64,000 bases of DNA. Origin: Balaenoptera acutorostrata (Eukaryota > Chordata > Mammalia > Artiodactyla > Balaenopteridae). The stretch spans positions 134,334,335 through 134,398,334 of the forward strand of contig NC_080066.1 of assembly GCF_949987535.1 (NCBI RefSeq), in the 5' to 3' direction. The notes beneath the pieces are model-generated. The model was not told the origin of the DNA and did not search any database. It saw only the letters and a list, made by a program, of their open reading frames with translations. Both the position numbers and the translations under genes were made by a program. This document shows, piece by piece, positions 35,305 to 45,900 of the stretch (positions are counted from its first letter, which is position 1; each line of letters opens with the position of its first letter).

Positions 35305-35885
35305 CATGATGATATTATGCTATATGGCAAAGGTAAAGAAATTTTCAGATGTAATTAAGATTCCAGATCAGTTGACTTTAAGTTAATAAAAGGAGATCAC
35401 CTCGAGTGGGAGTGAACCTAAACTAATCAGGTGAGCCCTTTAAAAGAGGGTCTAGAGTTGGACAACACAAGCAAGAAAGATTCTCTTTCTGGCTTGGAAG
35501 AAGTAAGCTCCCATGTGGTGAGAGGATTTGTGATAGGGCCACATGGCAAGGACCTGAGGGCAGCCTCTAGGAGTTGAAAGTGCTCCTTGGCCAACAGGTA
35601 GCAAGAAAACAGGGACCTCAACTATACAGCTGCAAGGAAATGAATACCGCAAACAAATTGAATGAGCTTGGAAGCAGATTCTTTCCCAGTCAAGTCCCCA
35701 GATAAGAACACAGCCTGGTTGACATCTTGACTTTAGCCTTGTGAGATCCTGGGCAGAGAACCCAGCTAAGCCATGCCTGGACTTCTGATCTACAGGAACT
35801 ATGGGATAATAAATGGCTGTTGTTTGAAGCTGCTAAAGTTTATGGTAACTTGTTTGTTACACAGAAACAGAAAACTAGTACGAGG
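35305..35885 (+). mobile_element. MLT1-like MaLR LTR
   Basis: The left part 'tatatggcaaaggtaaagaaattttcagatgtaattaag' and the right end 'gggataataaatggctgttgtttgaagctgctaaagtttatggtaacttgtttgttacacagaaacagaaaactagtac' are the usual MLT1 landmarks, with the AATAAA-like signal at 35809-35814. It is a solo LTR with no coding part. Minus-strand frames 35427-35652 are incidental. Confidence 0.75.
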
Positions 35886-36030
35886 AGGTTGACTGGGAAG
35901 CAACCCAAATAGCTAAGATCCCACATTTCACTCCACCCATCCACTGAATACTTTGTGGAGCTTGGATATAGTTTTCCCTCGAGAATCAGTAGTCCATGGG
36001 ATAGAAGAGAATGTGACTCTGCCTCAAAAT

Positions 36031-36074
36031 ATGGATGGATGGATGGATGGATGAATAGCCACATAGACAGAGAT

Positions 36075-36118
<44 letters not shown>
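36031..36118. repeat. (ATGG)n and (AC)n simple repeats
   Basis: About five GGAT units at 36032-36052 are followed by an AC run at 36079-36117 (about 19 units). The minus frame 35840-36118 begins inside the CA run. Confidence 0.9.
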
Positions 36119-36119
<1 letters not shown>

Positions 36120-36146
36120 TAGAGTACGAAAATAGCTCAGTAAGTT

Positions 36147-36184
36147 TGGATCAAAGAGTCCAGTGGGATGGACTCTTTGATCCA
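36147..36184. repeat. Perfect 16-bp inverted repeat (hairpin)
   Basis: The left arm TGGATCAAAGAGTCCA (36147-36162) and right arm TGGACTCTTTGATCCA (36169-36184) are exact complements separated by six bases, GTGGGA. It is followed by TCCATCCATT, the complement of the GGAT repeat 100 bp upstream. There is no T-run that would suggest a terminator, and none would be expected here. Confidence 0.9.
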
Positions 36185-36204
36185 TCCATCCATTCTATAG
36201 AGTG

Positions 36205-36400
36205 TATTGGTTTTTAAATTATGAACCAAGGGATGGGAGATAAGCAACAAGGCTGATCATCCAGTACAGACCTGTTCCAAAGATAATGGGTCTTAAGCAG
36301 GGGAGTGACATGATCAGATTCACTTCAGAAAGATCACTTGGGTGGATGGACTGTAGGAGGGCAAGTCTCCAGCCAAAGAGTACACTTAGACACTACTGAC
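36205..36400. repeat. Ancient dispersed repeat fragment
   Basis: 'gggtcttaagcaggggagtgacatgatcagattcacttcagaaagatcac' and 'atggactgtaggagggcaag' are characteristic phrases of an old and very widespread mammalian repeat. I do not assign a family name. Confidence 0.5.
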
Positions 36401-36999
36401 ACTATCCAGGCAAAAGATATGAAGAAAACAATGATGACTCTGTTGCTTACTACTTCTATAACCTCTATTCAGAAACAATGGTCCTGAAATCATTGCCAGG
36501 ACAGGGCCTCAAACTTCTCCTTGATGCCATGCTTGGCCTCTTCTCCACCTCTTCACTCCCCCACAGTCCTGGAAAAGGGCAATAGAAGGGAAAATGAGTT
36601 GTGACGGTGCTAAAAATGTCCATCAAAAAGCACAAGTGCGAAGTTCATACTGCTCACTCCTCAAACAGCTGATGAAAATCCCTATTCCATTTGTACCCTA
36701 TTCTGCAGTAGTAATGCTCGTGGTTGACGACCAGGCCTTTTGGCTGCATCTCTGTCTTTCAGTTTGACTCTTGTTGGTAGAATTTCAATGACAGGAGTGT
36801 TTTGCTTGCTTGTCCGTTGTTACTGATTTTTATTTTCACAAATAATGTGTACACATATTTTTAAAACTAAGCTAATAGTATTAACAGGTTTATAATGAAG
36901 AATATCAGCACTCTCCCCCTCCATGTACCCTGGTCCCACTCTCCACAGACAACCGCTTTTTACTATTTTAGTTGTTTCTTCTAGTACTTTACTCCTTAT
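36401..36999. other. Unique or strongly decayed sequence
   Basis: No gene seen. 'cccctccatgtaccctggtcccactctccacagacaaccgctttt' (36915-36960) resembles a phrase found in old LINE fragments but is not enough for a call. Confidence 0.4.
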
Positions 37000-38395
37000 T
37001 TCTAAAATTTTCTCTTAATCACAGGTTTTACATAATTTGATTATGCTGTGCCTTGCTACAGTTTTTTTCATGTTTTTTTTTTTTGTGCTTGGGGTTTATT
37101 GAGCTTCTTGGATCTGTGAGTTTATAGTTTTCAACCAAACTGGAAAAATTTTGGCCATTATATCTTCACATACTTTTCCCCCACCTTCAGAGACTATAAT
37201 TACACTTACACAAGCTTGCTTGAGGTTTTCCACAGCTAGCAGACACACTGTTCATTTGGGTTTCTTTTTTTTAGTCTGTTTTCTCTGTGTTTCATTTTGG
37301 ATAGTTTGATCTCTATGTCTTCAGGTTCACTAATTTTTTATTCTGTAATGTTTAAACTTCTGTTTATCCTATCCAGTGCATTTTTCATCTCAGACTTTAT
37401 AGTCTTCATCTTTAGAAGTTCAATTTCAGTCTTCTGTATCTTACATTTGTCTAACATGCTCAATTTTCCCTCTAGTTTCTTGAACAAAGGGAATCCAGTT
37501 ATAATAACTATTTTCATATTCTGGTCTACTAATTAGATCATCTGTGTCATTTCTGGACTGGTTTTTACTCACTTTTCTCTTCATTATGGGTCACATTTTC
37601 TCACTTCTTTGCATGCCTGGTAATTTCTAAATGGATTCCAAATTTTGTGAATATTGCGTTGCTGGATGCTGGATATTTTTATATTCCTATAATATTCTTA
37701 AGTTTTGTTCTGGACTATGGTTAAGTTTCATACCCGAAAACAATTTAATCTTTTCAGGTCTTGCTTTTAAGCTTTGTTAGGAGCAATATTTGGCTTAGAG
37801 CTTATTGTTTCTCTGCTACTAAGGCAAAACACTTCTGAATTGTCTACCTAATGTTCTGTGAATTATGAGGTTCCCCACTTTGGCTGGTAGAAACAGGAAC
37901 TACTCCTGGCCCTGCATGGGCTCTGAATATTGCTCCCTCTAATCCATTCCGATGGTTCCATCCCGAAACTTGATTAGTTTTCTCACATGAAAATTCTCAT
38001 CAGTACCAAGATGAAGAGTCAAGGCGGACCCTCTGCAGATCTCTGGAGCTCTCTTTCTGTGCTGCTTTCTTCTCTTTAGTACCTTGTCCTGAGAATTCTG
38101 GATAACTTACTCTCCCTCCCCAGCAACATTTTCTCAACTCAGGGAGTCCACCAGGCTCCACTTGGGTTTCCCCTCCCCACACCATGACCTCACAACCCTC
38201 TCAAGGCAGTAAGGTGGGGCAACCATAGGTAGGACTCATCTCATTTGATTCCTGTTTCTCACAGATCACTGTCCTTCTCTGCCTGATTCCCAGTGTTCTG
38301 AAACATATTTTTTCATATACCGTGTCTGGTTTTTTATTTTAGCAGGAGGGTAAATCTGATCCCTGTTATTACGTCATGGCTATAAATGGATGTTC
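37000..38395 (-). mobile_element. Ancient L1M-type LINE-1, 5' end fragment
   Basis: On the minus strand this runs from an L1 5' UTR (about 38395, 'ccatgacgtaataacaggga') through the leader to the ORF1 coiled-coil region at about 37300-37450. The + strand phrases 'cttggggtttattgagcttcttggatctgtg', 'ttcattttggatagtttgatctc' and 'gcaggagggtaaatctgatccctgttatta' are typical of old L1M 5' ends read in reverse. The ORF2 and 3' end are absent. The plus frame 37297-37536 is an antisense artefact. Confidence 0.75.
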
Positions 38396-41300
38396 AGTTC
38401 ATATTTCTAAATAAAAGGCTTATGCTAATATTTCTTGATTTATATGTTTTAGGCATTATTGACTATTGTCTTAACTCCTCACAGAGACCTTTCCTACCAA
38501 GCCCAGACCTGGCCTCAGAGTCATCCTCAGATAGTACTTTAGACAGACAGCCCTGACCAAAAGATTGGAGTTTACAAGTTGAAACGCATTTGACATCCTA
38601 GGACTAGACGTTAGAGTGCCTTTCAATTCTAATATTTTATGTGATTCTAGTTAGATGTTAGAAGATGCGGTAAAAAAATTAGATAAGTTATTTTAGCTAA
38701 TTGGAAACAATTACAATAGAAGTTTGCTAAGTGTCAAAGTTATAACTGGTGATTAAATGAAGTTTTAGAAAAAAAAAGCTGTTAATTCATTAACTTTTTT
38801 CAACTAGTGTTAGGAGTAGTAGGAGTTGTACTAGGAGTTGAGAAGAGTTAGAGGGACATGTAGAAGGAAGTGTAGTTTACAGAGTTTCTCACTTTCCACT
38901 CAACAATAGCACAGAGGAAGAATTACAAAACGAGGACTCTCTAGGGTCTTTACCTCATCCACAGAAAATACCACAGGTTTGCCACCTGAGGGAGTGCATG
39001 GGTTAGGGGTCCACAGAATGCATAATGAAACCTAAGGTGATTTCAAATCTAAGAATTAAAAAATGATTATATCCCAGGTTTTGCTAACCACATAAATGTT
39101 CAGATGTAATGTTCATTTAATTCTTTGAAAAAAAAAGAAAAAAAGCAAGTCATCAAAGGATAACTGCTTAGAGGCAAGTGTCACTTAAACAAAAGTTTTC
39201 CTTTTATTTGATAAAATAATTTGCCTAAATATGGGGAGGAAAAAAAAAACCTGGAGAATGCAACTTTGATAGAAATTTTCCACTTGGATAAAATTCGGGA
39301 AACTGAGTCTAACAGTAACCACAACAAGCACAGTGTATCATATAACAAATAAGAAAAGGAAAGGTTCCCAACAACTGTTGCACTATTGAGAGAAAAATGC
39401 TGGCTCCACATACTCCATTCTTCTCTGGCCCAGTCTCCTCAAGGAAGGATCTGTTGGCATCATGGGCACGGTGGAGTCTCACTCTGGGGGTGGACGAGGT
39501 AACAGACACTCACTCCCCCCACCAACTGGTCCCTCCACAGACAGGTCTGACTCAACTGGAAGGTGCTGGTGGTGCTGGAAGAGGGAGGAACTCTGGAGAG
39601 GACACTCTTGAACACCCTTGCTATTCTCTCTCCTTTTGGAAGAAAAAGCTGGAGGTGTCCTTCCACTTGTAGAGGTTTTTGTGGGGTGTTGTTGGGTTTG
39701 GGGATTTTTCTGTCTCTGTAAAACCAAATGGGATCAGGAATCCAGGAGTCACTTCTTTGAGGCTAACTCCAGTCAGGACTTTAAAAGAAGAGCTGGAAGA
39801 GTCTAAGCTATGCTTCCCAGCTAAGACCTCAGGGGATGTGCATGTGACAGGGGGTTGGGACCGAAGATCTCTTCAGGGAAAGGGCATGTACATTTGGCCA
39901 GAACATCCCTAAAGCGGAACCGCCCCCCCTCTGCAGCAGGTAGCTCCATCAAAGGAAAACTGCCCCTCCCCCAACACCCATACAGCTGGAACTCAGGAGG
40001 AGAAAGAGAAATTCTTTGTACACTTTTCACGAGTTCCCAATTCATTTGTATGCCTTGTTAAGGATTAAGATGATTCCTGCTCATGCTTGCTGACGTACAT
40101 CCAAGATTATCCTGCTAAATCTCCAGAAATGCCAACTGGGAAACAAACGACGATTGTTCTCTTAAAAGACCTTTGTTTGCCTGTGTGACTGTAATGGCCT
40201 GTTGGGCTCCTTCAAGTGCCATCCTGGAGACAACCATGGATGTCTCCGGGATGGCAAACAGGAAAAAAGCAAACCTCTGCAAAGCAGCAGACCAGGGCCG
40301 CTGCAGGTCCAACTCCACAAACCTGGTGGCTGGCCTTTTAGCTAAATGCTGAAGCAGGATTCCAGAACCAAGGGCAGGACGGACAGGCACCCGAGGGCAG
40401 AGCCAGAGTAGTACACGGCCTCAACACAGAACTGGGCAGAAGGTTCAGCAATTGAGCCAGTTGTGCCCAGAGCTGGATTTGGGGCTACTGAGGAAATCAG
40501 AATTCTTGGCAGGCATCAGAGAACTAGAGGTAGCAAGCACTGCCAGAAGGTCTTGAAGAAGACCTGTGGTTTGTGTCCACATATCCAGCATAGCGTAAGG
40601 CAAAGATCTGGCTGTCTAGCAACAACTGGCCATCTAAGCTCTCTCTTCCATCCTGTATATCCTTTCTCTTTCAAGGCTGTCCTCAGAGCCCACTTGATCC
40701 TATTTCCCCTGAGTAAAATTTCTCAAGACTTCCTGGAGAGACGAGAAGAGGGATAAAAGGAGAGACCGACCACAGTGCAATTTCCCTGCTGTTCGGCACC
40801 TCACCCCCACTTGGCCCCCACCTTAGGCATGGTCCCCCCTCAGCCCGGGAAGGGTGCCTGGACTTCCCTTCTGAGCAGCTACATGAGACCCAATCTTCCC
40901 TCCCAGCAATGTCCACCATTTGTAAGCTGACATACAGTATGAGGGAAGCTTAAAGATCTGCCCTTGCTCTTTTCCCATCTCTCACTGCCTTGATCAATGC
41001 AGGAAGCACTAGCCTCATGGCCAGCAGTTTCCCAGGAACCAGGGAGGGAGGTCTTCAATTTGAGAAAACTCTTAAAGGTCTATCCATTTGCCTTTCTAAT
41101 GTAAAGACTCAGCCATTAGAGAACAAAATAAAGCATGTATTCAAAGAAATGTATTTTCACTGACATTTGGGCACTCACCTCTTGTTCCACTTTTTTTTTA
41201 ACCTTCTGATTTTGTAATGGCATCGCTAAGATAAGGCAAGAGGAAAATATACTCTTTATTTTAACTCCTGTATATCCATTAAATCTGCTTAAAAGCGTTT

Positions 41301-41639
41301 GTTTTCATTATTGCACAAAGCTGACTGACAGGAATGTGAAGTTGGGAGCAAGAGCCAAAAGAAGCTTAAGGATTTATCTTAAACATATAGCCTTTCTCTC
41401 ACACCAGGCCCAAGGACCTGGAGATGGACAACTGCCACAGGTCCAGTGCAGTCCTAGGGTGGCACCAGAGAAAAGGCCTTGAGATAGCAATAGAGTGGGA
41501 GAAAGTATTTTTAATTCATCCTCCTAGAGGACCAGGTTCTAAAGGAACTTGTTTTCCAAAGGCCCTCAAGGATCCAGCTAGCATTAACTTGACAAAGTTT
41601 AGCAACAAGGGCCAGTATTTCTGATGAAGGCCAGAATAG
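38396..41639. other. Unique sequence, no supported gene
   Basis: Between 39380 and 40920 the base composition is more balanced and several overlapping frames of 60-97 codons appear on both strands (39397-39672 plus, 40115-40390 minus, 40463-40756 plus). None shows a recognisable domain and none is clearly the coding one. I call no exon. A-rich and T-rich simple runs occur at 39129-39144 and 41191-41200. Confidence 0.45.
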
Positions 41640-41644
41640 GAACA

Positions 41645-42025
41645 TGGAGGGTCAACCTCCAGAGTCAGCCCGCTGAGTTCAACTCCCTCCAGCTGTGGAC
41701 TTCAGGGAAGTTACTTAACCCCTCTAAGCTTCCATTTCCCTGTGCATAAATGGATATAATAAGTTACCGCTTACTGAGCACATACTATGCACCAGGCTCT
41801 GTTTTGACACTTCCCCTATTATAACTCATTAGTCTTTGTTAACAACTGTAAGCCTTTTACCCATATTAACCCATTTGATCCTTACAACAACCAGAGGAGG
41901 TAGGTTCTATGGTTATCCCCATTTTACAGATGGGGAAACTGAGACACAAAGAAGTTAAGTACCTCATTATAAGATTGCCTGGCACGTAGTAAGTACTCAA
42001 GAAATGTTAGTTATTGTTATTAGCA
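41645..42025 (+). mobile_element. MIR SINE, interrupted
   Basis: The left part (41645-41760) includes 'gggaagttacttaacccctctaagcttccatttccctgtgc', the MIR core on the + strand. The right part (about 41965-42025) includes 'gattgcctggcacgtagtaagtactcaagaaatgttagttatt', the MIR 3' end on the same strand. The two are separated by a second MIR in the opposite direction. Confidence 0.75.
41761..41964 (-). mobile_element. MIR SINE nested in a MIR, opposite strand
   Basis: 'accgcttactgagcacatactatgcaccaggctctg...acccatttgatccttacaacaaccagaggaggtagg...ccccattttacagatggggaaactgagacacaaagaagttaag' is a well preserved MIR on the minus strand. It divides the + strand MIR exactly where that element's sequence breaks off. 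Confidence 0.8.
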
Positions 42026-42204
42026 TTAAGGAGTTCATAAAACCTTAAGCAGGTCAGAAGGAGATGCTGGGTGGATAAAGCAAGATCATATGCTATTTTT
42101 CTCTTTTTAGCTTCATTCCTTAGTTCCCAGTTCTCACACGAATTTGCTATAAACCAGCACCTTCTTTACTAAGTCTCTCTCTTATTTGTCAGGCACACAA
42201 ACAT

Positions 42205-42242
<38 letters not shown>

Positions 42243-42659
42243 TCTCATCCACATGCACTCAGGTTCACCACATTTGCCCAATATCCTGCCAAGTCACAAG
42301 AGACATCCTGGCAACCCTGACATAGCTTGAGATTTAAGGATGCTTCGATTCACCAAAAACTTTCGGTGGCCAGTTTGGCTTGATTTTTTTGTGGCCCAGT
42401 TGGCCTTAATGAGCAAATTCAAGAGCTATTTTGACTTTAGAGGTCTTAGAAATACTTTCTGGGGGTTTTCTTATTAACCAGCTGACCTGCAGCAATATTA
42501 AGACTTTCTACTACAGGAATCACCCAAGTGTTAACACTCTGTTGCAGCAAATGGTCGTGTTTCAGCCCTACCCTCAGCCCTGCCCATGATGCTCCTCATG
42601 GGGCGCTGAGAGGGTAGGCTCTTGGGAAAACTGCAGTATTTTCAGACAAGGGAACTTAG
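42026..42659. other. Unique sequence with a CA microsatellite
   Basis: Holds a (CA)18 tract at 42205-42240 and otherwise no recognisable feature. Confidence 0.55.
42205..42240. repeat. (CA)18 microsatellite
   Basis: An uninterrupted CA run of 36 bases, likely length-polymorphic. Confidence 0.95.
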
Positions 42660-42900
42660 ACTGGTTCAGAGCAGAAGAGCACACACAGATGTGTTTTAAT
42701 GAGAGCGGGAGGAGACCTTAGCAGATACCTGGTTAAGACCCATCATCATAAAAGTGACACCTTTGGGCTCAGAGAGCTTGAAGGGGCTTCCCAGAGGTCA
42801 TGCAACCAAAAGGGGCTTAGAGCTGAGGTCTCCTTATCCAGAGTTTGGTTTTCTTTTCACTATCCCTCACACCGGCTTAACCTACTTCATCATCTATAAA
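42660..42900 (+). repeat. Ancient CR1/L3- or MIR-related repeat fragment
   Basis: 'gggaggagaccttagcagatacc', 'gggctcagagagcttgaaggggcttcccagaggtcatgcaacc' and 'agctgaggtctccttatccagagt' follow the order of an old vertebrate-wide repeat. Frames 42699-42899 and 42754-43008 lie in it and are not supported. Confidence 0.45.
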
Positions 42901-45900
42901 ACAAAAAATGTACACTTCTCCCTTTGCCTACTTGGCATTTTCCCACGTGGAACAGAGGAGCCTGAGAACGTGAGGGGAAGAAGGAAGAGGGATAGAACAC
43001 GGGCCTAGAGTATTGTTGAAAACGCCTGACCATGGGTCATAAGGAAAAGGCGTTCTGATTCCCAAACTAAAAAGAAAAATGTCAAATCCCTGAAACCCTG
43101 TCAGACTCCCACAGCTATCTTTAATGACAAAGTATAGAAATCACTCAGGTAGTGAATGAAGTTTTTTCCAGAATGTTCTTCATGAGCAGGCACAAAATTT
43201 CAATCCTTAAAAATTAAATCTTTATTCTGTGCTTGTGGCTCCTTTAACTGAACTCTTCACAGATGGGGTGCAGAGCCGTGCATGCGTCTGGACCTTCAGT
43301 GATGGGGAGCAGTGCTTTGCTTCCTGCACCATCTGGTTCATTGTTCCCAGCTCTAGCCTAGACTCCCACTACAGCCAAGTAATCAGAAGAAATCAGAAGA
43401 ACACCTCAGGGAAAAGAATCTAGGGCTCAGACTTAACTTCCTCTAAGGGGGATCAAAAACTGAAGGCTGTTCCTTTTCAAGTTTTATTAATCCTGGTTCA
43501 TAATTTCCACCACATCATTAGTCATTTCCTATTTCTGAAGGGCTGGCAGCAGTCGCCAAGGCATCAGGCAGTAAATGGCCAGATAACTGTGCCACCTGTG
43601 TGCCGTATTGACAGTTACCCACAACCGCATCTGGGTGAGAGGCTAATGTGCTTTTTCTAAGAGGGAAGCCATTTAGAAGTGCAGCCCAGTTTTTGATCTC
43701 TTGCTAAATACTTTTATCCACATCATCTCCCCATCTGGGCCTGCAAGTCATCATGTGACCTGCGGTACTTTGAAAAGAAAGCAGCAACGGCAACAACAGC
43801 AAATCTGCCTTAACCCTGGAGTAGGGTGAGCTCTTGAACCCCTCCCAAGAAAGGGAGGGAGTCCCTGTCTCTAGCTGGGAAAACTCCAGGAGCTGAAGTT
43901 TAAAGATAGAATGGAAAGTGACAAGAATGATGTCCAGCAAGATCCCTTTTTTAAAAGAGACAGATGAAATATAACTTGCAAAGAACTTGAGAGCTGACTA
44001 GTTACGACTAACTGCATGGGGGTTACACCCAGTTCATAATGGCATGTAGGTAGCTACACAGCCAAGGGTCTTCTCAAATTCCTGAGTCCCTAAGGTCAGA
44101 GGGTCTCCCCAGTACGAAAACCCTCAGGAAACTCGGCATGTGACAGGCAGGTAGGATGCTGGGGGAGCCCTAATTCCAATACAAACCTAGGAATACAGGC
44201 TTCAGTCTGGGCACCAAAGAGAGGGCTAACAATGAAAAAAGGTATATAGCAGCTTTGTTGGCCAAGCCCTTGACTGGAGACTCTGCTACCCATGGTTTCT
44301 GGCCCGTACCCAGAAACCTCTGAGCCCATATTTCCACCTCTGGCAATTCCTATACCAAGGACTGTAAGAGAAACACAACTAAAGCTCATTTGCGGATATT
44401 TTCATTTTTAAAAGGCTAAACCCTAATACCTGGCCCTTAAATAGCATTTCCATCTGGATAATCCCCAAGCACTTTGCCAAAAGTGAAATAATCACATCCC
44501 TACTTATCAAAGAGAAAAGTTCCCAAGCTAAATTGCATCTCCCATAAAGGACAGAAAATTGAAGATACCAAGTTACGGGGGATGCATAGCTTTCCCTCAT
44601 TACCATTCAAAACAGAGTTTTCTCCTCTTAGAGAACGAACATCTTGAGTGCCATTCTGAGTATTAAAAATGAGCCAGAACAAGTGTTCATACAGGCAAAA
44701 TCCCCCTGCTTCTCCACCCTTGTCTACCAATGGTAGTACCAGGAGATCATAAAAATGCAATTCCGCAGGGTGTAGTATCAGCAACCATAGGAACAAAAGT
44801 GGAAAAGCTGGAGAAATTAAATCCCTTGTTCTTTTTTCTTATACTTACACTGTATAAGTATACTGTGTAGGCACACTTATGCTTAAACTTTTTTCTTATA
44901 CTCACAAAATGCATCAAAATACCCATCCCATTCCATTTTAAGGAGCCTCTTCTATACATCTGGCCTCTTTTGATCTCTGGATGCTTCTTGGAAATGACTA
45001 AATATTCAAATTGGAGCTTTTCTTTTTGACTACATGCACACATACATACATGCTTACATGTATACATACAAACACCATCCCAGCCTTTGGACTTAATTTA
45101 AATCCTCAGATTTTACTCTGATCTTCCCCCTCTGAATACTAAGTTGTCGTCAACAATCCATCCATTAGCTACTTGTCAAAGTATCAGGAAGGAGTAACTA
45201 CCATTTCTTACCTTTTGATAATTACAATGTTCTTCAACTTAGAGTTTTATCCTCTAGTCTGGTTTTCCCACCAAAGGCTACTGAAAGAGGAAAACAATAC
45301 TTGTGCTTGCATAGCACCCCAGTTGTCAGGAACATACCCATAATTCCCTTGCTGCAACTTAATTCATTAAATTCTCATCAGTCCTATAACTTCCATGTTC
45401 ACATCCCCTCCACCAAATCACATACTGAGAGCTAACACCCCTGCTTGACTATTTAAAAGTAAATTTGCCTCGTTGATACACCTTTCTGAGAAGCTGAGCA
45501 TTCCAGCTCTCTCGATGAACTTAATCTGAATGATGTTAGCACAATGAAAGGAACCATCTAACATAACCTGATCTGCATGATGTTTGCTCACAAGGCCTCT
45601 AAATCACTTTGCCAGAGGCACTAGGGCCTTCTGCTCCCGTTTCCAAACCTCCTAAGCCCCCCCTGCCCGCCGCCCCTCACTGCAATTGCTGTGGTAGCCG
45701 AAACCAGGGTTGATTTTTATCTGCATGGCAACCTCACACTCCCACAGCTTCCAAACTGATCAAGTGGCCTTCAAAAATGCCTCCACTTTTTAAAAGGGCT
45801 GAGCCAAGCTCTGTATGATCGAGACAGAAAACAATCCCTTATCATGTCGGAAGTAATACTTGTGGTTATCTAAAGCAACGGTAATCATATCATACACTTT

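Noticed and set aside
35305..35885. Intact endogenous retrovirus
   Set aside because: Only a solo MLT1-like LTR is present, with no internal region.
40115..40390. 91-codon minus-strand gene
   Set aside because: Overlapping frames on the other strand are similarly open nearby and nothing in the product is recognisable.
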